A DNA stretch of 64,000 bases from assembly GCA_003194525.1 (NCBI GenBank), contig NBIV01000111.1, positions 124,001 through 188,000 of the forward strand, in the 5' to 3' direction. The DNA comes from Gracilariopsis chorda (taxonomy: Eukaryota > Rhodophyta > Florideophyceae > Gracilariales > Gracilariaceae). Shown piece by piece: positions 55,413 through 64,000 of the stretch (position 1 is the first letter of the stretch; each line of letters starts with the position of its first letter). A program made the translations under genes and the position numbers. Below the pieces are notes generated by a model. It saw only the letters and a program-made list of their open reading frames with translations. It did no database searches and was not told where the DNA came from.

Positions 55413-57654
55413 GCAGACACACGGGCACTGCACCATTGTTGCCGATACCCATGCACCGGAATCTCGAGGTACATACCCGTGTACCATGACTTGCAGCCTA
55501 GAGAAATGTGCTTTTTGCACCCTTGGCAGAAAGAATAACTGGGCCTGAGCACATATTATTCACGATATCCGTTTTCAGTAAAAATGGTGCTCGAATTCAG
55601 ATCAATTCTGGTTACCAAATCCATCCTTGATCTCTACCCTAGTCCACAATTTCTTTCACAAGAAATCATTCGTAGGATGCAGATTTCGTCCCTTGGGCTG
55701 GGGCTCGTTATTTTTTATCGGCGAGCGCCGGCCCGTATTCTTGCCTGCCCGTTCCCTGCCGGCCTTTTCAGGTTTCTTTAAAGCTAAGTAATTTCGCCGT
55801 GCTTTTGAGATGTCCGCTGTGTTCGACCATGTTGCTTTGGATTGTTCTCTTGATATGGCCATTATTGATTGGGCATAATCTCTTTTAGATTTTAGGGTGA
55901 ATTGCAGTTGGTTCTACTTCAGCTCAGAAAGATTTCTTTTTCGTTGCCTCTGTGGTATAACCTACTGGGCTCCCTTCAAATCGGACAACCCCCATTGTTC
56001 TCAATTAGGCCACCGGCAGCCACTTAGCCTGCGCTTGTATTGTTTTATTCCTGTTTTCTTGGTTGGAATGGGATCTGTTTGACCCTTTTCTTGGCTATCT
56101 TTCTTTCAATCGTTCGTGTAAGAGGGAGTTGGAAGCCCCAAGGTTGGTCATTTGTGGTGGCTAGCGCTCTACGTTGATCTACGAAGCACGTATTCTTTTC
56201 CTTATTTTTGAACTTTCATCGCCACATCATGCTCCACCACCGGAATGGTGTCTTCATTTATTCCATTATCGCAGGATCAACGCTCTTCACACTAAGACAA
56301 GCAAAATTAAAAGTTGCCAGTGGTCATTGGTCTGCCATGAAAGTGTTTCAAAGCATTCGAGAGAAGGCCTCTGCAAGTGCGCAGTCTATTGTCGTACGCA
56401 CAATGCCCTCACCCATTTTACCATTATCTGTCGACCAACACAACGAAATTCCCAAGAAGCTGACAAAAACAAAACGTTGCCTTTTCACATGCTGCCTTCA
56501 TCTTTATGTGTACATAGATATTTTTGTCGTCTTTGCGTGGTTGTACTAGAACAATACGCAAAGAATGGGGGTATAGGAAGCAATACGACAAGCCATTAGG
56601 GCTCCTTGGCGTGTTAAGGCCATGATTTTAGTGGCTGGAGAATATTTGATGGAACGTTTGGTGGTCCGGATGGAACCTTGAACAGTCGATTCTGATGGCC
56701 ATATATGACAATTTGAAGGCCGAATTTGAAGGGACTTAGTTTTAGTTTATTGTTGCAACTCTCTGGTGGGATGACCGATCTGGAACTTTCCGAATGATCT
56801 CATAAGGAGCATCTCCAGCCATCTACCAAATTCCGCATCCAAAAGTGCCAGCAGGCAAAGCGTAATTAGTTGGGTCTAATCCTTAAAGTGATCTTACTGA
56901 TACAGTAATGTTTTATAGACAGTTACTCATCCGGAATACTACAAATACCGAGCAACTGGTTAAGAAATCATTACCATCTTTCGAACCTGATCATTTAAAT
57001 GACGTGAAAAGGAAAGCTTCTTTTTGATATTGATGAAGGTGGGGAATGTTTTCTTGCGTTCTAGTTTCAAGTGAAATTAGTAGCTTTTATTTCTTTTCAT
57101 CCTATATATGGTGCGTTGGGTCCCAGAATGTCTCTTAATATTCATCGTGAAGACGCATGAGCACACCTATACATGGAAATATTTCTGCGCTGGTACAGAA
57201 ACTCGTTTTGGGACATTCAACAACTACCGCTTAAATCTGAACCTGTATATGAGAGACAATTTTGAATGCCTAAAAGTGCTCTCAACACCCTCATGACAAA
57301 TATATCAATGAACTGCGCAAACATAGGACCACAGGTGCAACCAGATGCAAATGGTCGAAAAAGATTTACTCTGCTTCTGAAGTTCCCTTGCGCACTGTGT
57401 CCATTCGCGAATGCAACTTATGCATGTCTTTGAGATGACCTCTTTGATTCATCGAATCCACTACCGCAAAAGTATCGAGAAATTTCTCTATTAATGTTGC
57501 ACGATTATTTGGCCCGTTTCATATCTGATCACCATCTCAAACTGATCTACAGAGTATTGAAAATATCTCTGCATCACGACGCTTCCCTGAATGCATGACA
57601 TGCCTGGAATTCGTTTAGACATGGCAAAACTCTCAATATGCCTCGTAGAGAACA
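55413..57654. other. No gene recognised
   Basis: Plus-strand ORF 56174-56599 (141 codons) has no motif and lies in AT-rich sequence. Minus-strand fragments (55862-55656, KPEKAGRERAGKN) are basic but unassignable. Confidence 0.35.
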
Positions 57655-58235
57655 ATGATTGGTACAGGTCAGGCACCCCCACTCTCTTTACATGATTGGA
57701 AAGGCGAGGGGGACTGGAGTCCATATGATATTCGATCTCATTTCAAAGAGCAACCCCCTGTTGCCGCTCCAGCCCCCGGTGCCGTCTACCGCCCCACGCC
57801 CGCACCGTGTTCCCCCAAGAGACCAGCAGCCACAGCCACCTCACCCGCCGCAGCCAGTATAGCCACTGCATCCGCCACAGCCACCGCGCCCGTCCTTTGC
57901 ACGCGTGAACCTTGCAGCCGTTCCATCTTTCGTGCCCTTTCACTTCCATGCCGATGTTCCACTGCCGCCTGCACGAGCCCTGCCCGCCCGCTTTCGTGTG
58001 CGACCCACTCAGTACGCCTGCTCCGCGCAATGAGAACTGGCTCTGCAGGGAGCTGCTGCTCGACATCGTGGCCAGCGCGCACGCCCCACTGGGCCTCGCC
58101 CAGACGCGGCCGCCTCCTATAACGTGCGTACTGTTCTGGCGTGCCATGCGCAGCCACCTGGCGCCCCTGCCACGGCACCCACCGCCACTGCTACCGGGCA
58201 CCCTCGCCGTACCACATCCCTACCGCAAGTTATGA
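57655..58235 (+). other. GC-rich proline-rich coding-like tract
   Basis: A sharp GC-rich island in AT-rich surroundings. One frame gives a Pro/Gln-rich run (RVPPRDQQPQPPHPPQ) leading to FARVNLAAVPSFVPFHFHAD, which reads like real protein. A neighbouring frame (57912-58235) gives NENWLCRELLLDIVASAHAP. A shift near 58030 would join them. I do not recognise the family. It may be an exon or retrocopied fragment of a cellular gene, or simple-sequence DNA. Confidence 0.3.
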
Positions 58236-58459
58236 ACAACGATATGCGTACAAGAAGAAACATTTTACTGATATAATAGAGAGAGATGTTAGCACATATT
58301 ACTCCAGTCTCTCCACCTCCTCATTTATTGCATTGGCCACTGCCACCGTACACCCGTCACAATAAGACACAGACGGATTCGCGCAACGAATGCCATTCCT
58401 TCCAAAATACCTTGCATATGTAAAGAAGGCAGGCGCTCCAAACGATGATGAAGAGAAAA

Positions 58460-58726
58460 CTACAGCTCACATATTTTCTGGATACCATCTTCCAGATCCA
58501 CAAACAGGCCACAAAACTGGGAAACGTAGTAAGAGGGGTCGGTGGCACTGTCCTGAGTCATCAAAACATACTTTGTCTGAATTGTGAGCACTTCCTCGGT
58601 GGAAGGCCCTGCTTCAGAGGCTTCGTCATCAATGAAACGACTGCGCTTAGGGGGTGGTTTCAGGGAAGAATTGTCAGATATCTCTCGAGCGAGCCCGGTG
58701 ACAATCGGACTTGGATGCCTAGCCAT
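58460..58726 (-). CDS. Short hypothetical protein with upstream TATA box
   Basis: 88-codon ORF with ATG at 58726. The N-terminal half is polar with KPPPKRSRFIDDEASE, a basic patch followed by an acidic stretch. The end carries YYVSQFCGLFVDLEDGI. A TATATAAAAT box lies at 58786-58777, about 50 bp before the ATG, which supports expression. Coding traces continue after the stop, so an intron or a decayed longer gene is possible. Function unknown. Confidence 0.35.
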   Translation of the reverse strand: MARHPSPIVTGLAREISDNSSLKPPPKRSRFIDDEASEAGPSTEEVLTIQTKYVLMTQDSATDPSYYVSQFCGLFVDLEDGIQKICEL

Positions 58727-60289
58727 GGTGAAGTGGCAGGAACAGTATTACTGGAAATGTCCGGGGCCCTCACCAGATTTTATATAGAAAACGAATACCC
58801 TAAGAGGTGTAATACCTATTGCGAAGTTGGCCCGTCATGGCAAGGATGTGACCCATGACAGGTTATTATGAGTTTTGCTTAGACGTAGTATGCAAAATTA
58901 GAGGGTATGCAGTTAGAACAGTTGTTTATAAAAGCCCAAGCTCGCCAGGTTACAGGCCAACTCGGGCTAGACCACTTCTTCTTCCCTTGGCGGCCCCCAC
59001 CTTCTCTTAGAGCTGCCTGCTCCTCCTTTCTTCCAAGACTACTGTACCCACTTTTTCCGCATAACCGTGCAGATCGGTCTCCTGCACACCGTGAGTGACT
59101 CGGCTCCCTCGGTCTGTTACGAGATCAGCCGTCGTACTACTTCGCACCAAGTCACGCAAAACACCTAAGTTTTTGGTCCTGAGTGTTCAGTGAAAACGTT
59201 TGTATCCCTATTGCGCTAGACCTAAGGTTTTTGTCTCGCATCTGTTTTCACCATTGTTCTTCTCTACCGCTGCTAGTGAACCACTGTCCTGTGTACGCTT
59301 TTATCATCGTCTATTTCCGCCTTGCCATAGTCGAGGGCGTGCTTTTTTTGTGCCTGCCGCCACAGCACTCACGTTGCTATAAACCCTTTTCTGACTACTA
59401 TCTATTGGCATTGCACGCCAGTGCTGGTTCTCTCGAGCTACGAACATATTTTCAAGCTATTCTCCAGCAAAGAAGGGTACAAAAAGGGTTGTTGTCGTCC
59501 GGTGTCGTGAAATCGTGCAACATGCCACTCACAGTAAAGAATGAGAACCATATGTGTGAATGGAGGTGATATGTTCTATCTTCTATTTATAGATATGGTA
59601 TGATACAGTGAGATGTGACCAGTTGGGTGGCCCAAAATATGCTTTACCAAGTGGTTAGTGGTTATGGTGGGTGTATTATTACAACAATAAAATTTTGATT
59701 GTTTTAGGCAGCTACTGGCACTCCATCATTCGGTCCCGGGGCCATGCTACTAGGCCCGGCCCCGACGTATGCCATCTAGCACAGTGAACGTGACGTTGAG
59801 CTGACTAACCCCTAGTTGGGTTGCTGCGCTCACTCAACAACCATAGTAAAGGTAATCATTTCTTGGGTAAGCGTGATACCATTTGGTTTCTCTAGTCAAA
59901 CTTCTGGTATGGGTAAGAGTATCGCTCTACTAGCTCGCTTGCGCCATAGGAACCACCTCACTAGTTGGTTACGGTCAGTCCACCTGGTTATCTCATACCC
60001 TATTGTTTGGTGCTGCCACCCCATTCGGGTACCATTCTCAACCCATCAGGTTTAGCTCTTACCGCGGTCAAAAACGGTTATGCAACACGTACTAACCCGC
60101 TGACACTTGACTCCCAATTGGTTGTACCAGAGTTTGGGTTCCTGACCTTAAATTTGCAACTACACCTATCGGTTTTGGAAAGAACAACTTTGAAGGAGTT
60201 GTATTTTGGACACTGCTTGGTTCTGGTTATCACTAGAGACCGAATCAGTTAACCATCAGTTTATCAGTTGGATATGCTGCAACAGAAAT
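58727..60289. other. No gene recognised; possible promoter or LTR debris
   Basis: TATAAAAG at 58927-58934 is followed by an imperfect hairpin (GCCCAAGCTCG.../...CTCGGGC, about 58934-58966), an arrangement seen in LTRs, but no paired repeat exists in the window. The 59183-59569 ORF (128 codons) is hydrophobic without motifs. Confidence 0.3.
58777..58786 (-). promoter_or_regulatory. TATA box upstream of the 88-codon ORF
   Basis: Minus-strand TATATAAAAT, 51 bp upstream of ATG 58726. Confidence 0.4.
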
Positions 60290-61480
60290 CGAGTTTCATC
60301 GAACGAAATGGGCGCACGCCCGTCCCGAGAACTCGTCGAGCCAATACTGCACCATTCTGAAGAATTGTTATCAATGACTATCGTTCAAGTGTACGCTGAT
60401 GAAGGGGAACAGACGATGAAAAATTCCGCTCCTCCAGTAAACAATGTGATAGAGATCGCGTCCTTAATGGGGCCGAGGATCAGTGCAACACCCGACCAAT
60501 TTGTAGCGCACTCCTGCGCGCTCGAACGTAATATGGTCCTTTCCAAGGTAAATTTGGATACCATGACCATGACTTTGTTTGAAAGAGCTATTCATTTGCT
60601 CGCCCATCAAATACCAGCTTTGATGGTTTAATTACTCTAGCAGAAGGTTCAGAAATACATACAAAAATGGTGCAGGAGGCCCTGCAGAAACACGGGCAGT
60701 TGGCTTAGCAGGTCCCCTAAACTGTTCCAGTATTAATGCAAAACAATCACGGTAACCCACAGGTTTCCTGGGTAAGGAAGGCTATCAAGGCATTCCGTCC
60801 TGTACACCAAACTGGTGAGAAGCTTCCCGACCCATGTTGGAAAGGGGCATACCTTCCGATATACGAAAGCTCTGTGTATGTATAACTTCTGGAAACAGCT
60901 GGTAGAACTACGCAGAGCTCCGGCGAAGAAGATGCTGGTGGTGGTGCTTTGTCCAGCTCAGAGAATGAGCGCCGATTGAGACCAGAAAGAAAGAGGACGA
61001 CGCACAAGAGGACGAAAAAGAGCGGTTGTTCGGAACTCTTTTACTTGGACTGCAGCACCGATACAGATTCATGGGAGAATTGCCAACACCATAAAGATAG
61101 AAAACAGAAGAAGAACAAGAACCGTATTGTTTCAATCAAATGATATGACTCATGCGATGAAAATGAGTCTGGCACGGACTCGGACCTTATGGTAATGTGT
61201 CCGCTGAACGACCACTTCACAAAGCTGGTTGACTGCAGACCTTACAGGTTACGGAACCAAGATTGCAAGTATATCTCACAGGTGGCTCAGAAAATAACCA
61301 ATCAGTACAAACAGCGTGGTTTCCGAATGCGGGTTACAGACTCTACTGGCTATCACTAGCGAACATTTCGGAACAGTGGGAGATACTTGGACAGTTCATG
61401 GCTATTGTGAACGATGCACCAAGGCTAAATGGGTGCCATCTAGATGTTTCAGAATCTCTGTTTCTGGCCTACATTTGAGA
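60290..61480 (+). pseudogene. Decayed gag-like or hypothetical ORF region
   Basis: Frame 60206-60631 (ELVEPILHHSEELLSMTIVQ, VIEIASLMGPRISATPDQF) is continued, after a shift, by FDGLITLAEGSEIHTKMVQE and AIKAFRPVHQTGEKLPDPCW. Then comes a strongly basic Ser/Glu region (RPERKRTTHKRTKK) and HFTKLVDCRPYRLRN with KYISQVAQKITNQYKQ near 61215-61310. Charge pattern and length suit a gag polyprotein of a retroelement, but no zinc knuckle or named domain is visible. At least four stops. Confidence 0.35.
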
Positions 61481-62063
61481 TGCCCGATTTAACGTTGCAG
61501 CAATCGCAGCAGGTACGCAGATAGAGACTTGACCATGAACTTTGCATTCAGTCTATATTCCCACTGCAATCGTTTAAAACCCAGCACACTCGATTTGCAA
61601 TCGGTGCGACACTCGAAAAATGAAAATAATGGACTTTTTTGTGCAACAAGTTTCCATATGTAGGATAAATCGAGTTCTGCTAGCAGGCAAATGGATTTTG
61701 AAACCCTTGAACATCTCCGTGCGACTACCGTTCCCAAAAGGCTAATTTTGGACACTTTTCACGCAAAGTACGTGTAGCTTCAAAACCGTTTACTTTCCAG
61801 CTTCACAAACTGTGGCAATCGCTTCTGCGTGGTCACTTTCACTGTCTCAGGACCTCTCAACATTCTACGACGAAACCCCCAAGTGTGACTGGCGAAACAT
61901 GTTCTTCGACCAAGCCATGTTCAAAAGGCCTTCACAAGGTCGGCTTTGGAAAGTCACCAAGGCCAACTACGCGCAACACTACGTTTCCAACAACTTCTGA
62001 CGCTACGTGCATGGCCTCTAACACTCTTCTCTTTCGATCGGCCGACAACCCAGCCAACTCTCT
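61481..62063. other. No gene recognised
   Basis: Spacer between the decayed ORF region and the pogo remnant; short ORFs only. Confidence 0.35.
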
Positions 62064-63925
62064 TCAACGTATCTTTTTCGCGCTGCCAAGCGCTGCCTTT
62101 GTACTACGGTTTCTGAACATGCGCACCTGTTTCTCTCTACGCAACTCATCTCGACGCTTGCGAACTTTTTCTTTCTGCATTTGTTTCGCTTGACGTTCTT
62201 TATCTTTACGCTGTGCCTCTCGCACGTTTTGCTTTTCCTTCTCCCGCTTTTCCGCCAATTTCTCTCTCCTTTCCTTTAACATATCTCCAACAGTTTTGTA
62301 CTCCGCCGGGGCGCCACACTCAAACGGTACGGATCACGGCTTGCTGTAACCGGTTGACAGGAGGAGTTCTTTTTGAGTTTGCACCGGTTTAATAGTCTTC
62401 ATGATGATATTATGAGCGGTTTCAGCGTTCTGGAAGAGCTGTGTCAGCAACTGCAGCTTTCGGTCTACACTATAATGTCCATCAAAAATGGAACGCGCCT
62501 TCTCACATACTTCTTTGTCCGTCCGCCGGCGCTGCACACTGCACAATCTTGACGATACCGAAGAGAGTTTTTGCTCGGAAAGCGAACATTCTTCCTTTTT
62601 GACAACTTTGAAGTCGTCCGCAAATGATGGCGAAAACGGGAACAGTCCGGTAGACTCGAACGAATCCTTGATGAAATGTGGTGTAGTGGTTTCGTGAGCA
62701 TATACAGCGCAAGCGAGGTTGAACTGTAGGGTCCGTGTCTCAGGAACTGCAGAGCGATTGAATGCATCTTGAATGTGACGAAGAGATTCCTTGAATATCT
62801 TGTTGATCTTTCGATCACACGGTTGAAGTATGTGTGAAGTATTTGCAGGCTTTATGACAGTTAAGCACCCATTCTTCTGGCATTCCATAACCCATTTAAT
62901 CCCTTTTCTGGATGAGTGGCCATCCATTGTGAGAAGGTATGATTTCTCTTTGGGAACGTGCTTCCGTACGAACTCATTAACGTGCTTAATGAAGATTTCC
63001 AGGACTTGGCTTGTCATGGAACCGTTCTCGGACACCACCACCACGGCATTTTCGGGCATCCACCCTGCTCTTTGGAACTTGCTGCATATCTCCCCACTTT
63101 TTTCGTACACAGGTGGTAACGGCTCAAGCCAGCCTGACATACATTTCTTTCCAGAGACAATATAGAACGGGGGAGCCTTTTACCCTGATGCAGAGCAGAC
63201 AATAACGGCGGTGATGTGCTTGTCGACTCCCTGAACTTTGAATGCAACTTTGCAACCGCCATGCCTGGATGCCGCAGAACCATAGGCCTTCGTTGCTTTC
63301 CCCCACGTAGCATCCACTGCAGTTTCGTCCATGTTCCAAATACGTTTTGGATCCTGAAGAAGTCCGTCGTGTTGCTTCCCGAGATTCTCTACAACGTCAA
63401 AGAACGTTTTGATGTGTTCATAGTTTTCACCTTTGATCTTGGCGTTATTCTTGGGGTAGTGTGTTTTGTACGAAAGTTCCCTGTGTCAAGCACGAAACGA
63501 TCGAACAGCATCGTTGGAGGGCAGTCCATGTTTCCACCCTTACGCCCATCTGATGCAATACGTCCCATAATGTACCGGAGAGCTTCATTGTCTACGGCAA
63601 ACCCCAGTTCGGCTGCTTCTAATATGCGAGATACAATCAGTTTTTCTTCATCTGCGGAAAGAGTGGTGTGCCCGCCAGCCATTGAATGTTGCAAAACGGA
63701 GATGTGACGTGCGATTTCTTCATGGTCCTTGGTTTGTAGAAGGTGTTTCAGGGTTTATAATAGGCTTTTGCTGAGGGATGTGTGCTTGCTGATGTTAAGA
63801 ATAGAGTAATTACGTTTAACATCTTTCAGCATTGCTACTGCAAGTCCTTTCATTCTCTGCCTTTCTTGAGCAGAAGAGTATCGGCGTTTGTGTCGCAGTG
63901 TCTGACGACGCATTGAAAAAGCCAT
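62064..63925 (-). pseudogene. Pogo-like (Tc1/mariner superfamily) transposase
   Basis: Sense from ATG 63925: basic N-terminus (MRRQTLRHKRRYSSAQERQR), an in-frame TAA near 63757, and then the CENP-B-type DNA-binding region LSADEEKLIVSRILEAAELG (about 63655-63600). After a frameshift near 63470 the DDE_1 core follows: RIWNMDETAVDATW (D1, about 63340), YLLTMDGHSSRKG (D2, about 62935) and NTSHILQPCDRKINKIFK (third Asp, about 62825). This is the DDD triad typical of pogo. A TGA at 62334 is followed in the same frame by a Lys/Arg/Glu coiled tail (ERREKLAEKREKEKQ) to 62064. Terminal repeats were not found; the left side of the element may lie beyond the window. Confidence 0.78.
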
Positions 63926-64000
63926 TTGATCAACTTCTGGCTGTTAGCGCTCTCAATAGCTTGAGTGGTGAGCATTTCGTTGCTCGCAAGCCTGGGGTTT
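63926..64000. other. Window edge, 5' of the pogo transposase
   Basis: Seventy-five bases with no feature; may contain the 5' untranslated part of the pogo element. Confidence 0.3.

Noticed and set aside
56174-56599. 141-codon ORF as a host gene
   Set aside because: No motif, unbalanced composition (His/Cys/Leu scatter) and no promoter or splice support; consistent with chance in this sequence.
57300-57480. Possible Penelope-like RT box on the minus strand (FASGCTCGPMFAQF)
   Set aside because: The key Met-Gly of the 'G-x-x-MG-x-P' box is absent and no other RT box or GIY-YIG motif could be found nearby.
62700-63710. Plus-strand ORFs over the pogo transposase (e.g. 63216-63707)
   Set aside because: Reverse-strand shadows of the transposase frame.

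Overview
The window reads as eukaryotic nuclear DNA made almost entirely of transposable elements and their debris. There are no operons, Shine-Dalgarno sites or dense prokaryotic gene order. The recognisable content is LTR retrotransposons (Ty3/gypsy chromoviruses and Ty1/copia-like elements), a tyrosine-recombinase element, a LINE tail, PIF/Harbinger and pogo transposases, and one decayed cellular-type gene (a formin FH2 domain). The mixture and large element size suit a TE-rich eukaryote such as a red macroalga or another protist lineage, but no marker fixes the species.

Layout. 1-1.8 kb: gag-protease remnant of a gypsy-like element (-). 2.6-6.2 kb: tyrosine recombinase followed by gag/RT-like debris (+), cut by an LTR-like sequence at 6177. 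8.0-8.5 kb: LINE RNase H/zinc tail (+). 8.5-9.7 kb: formin FH2 pseudogene (-). 11.8-14.7 kb: decayed chromovirus D (-). 15.5-20.0 kb: gypsy element E (+) with a possible C2H2 leader ORF. 20.0-20.9 kb: LTR fragments. 21.1-21.97 kb: Harbinger transposase (+), cut by element A.

Element A (21975-33667, minus sense) is a chromovirus with two 903-bp LTRs, an intact gag, a pol (PR-RT-RH-IN-chromodomain) with two stops, and a ~557-codon gene on the opposite strand between pol and the 3' LTR. Element B (40673-52157, minus sense) is an older relative with the same architecture, including a homologous antisense gene. This shared antisense gene is the most interesting feature of the window.

Elements are nested. 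B sits inside the integrase of copia-like element C (38262-55412, +) with a perfect 5-bp target duplication, CTGGA. Copia-like element F (33668-38261, -), which carries an intact C2H2 zinc-finger ORF ahead of gag, appears to have landed in the left LTR of C. Element A borders F on one side and Harbinger on the other with no target duplication, which suggests recombination between two A-family insertions.

55.4-62 kb is mostly unassigned, with a GC-rich proline-rich tract, a short TATA-preceded ORF and a decayed basic ORF region. 62.1-63.9 kb is a pogo-like transposase pseudogene (-). Functionally the window is a record of layered insertions, not a set of cooperating host genes.
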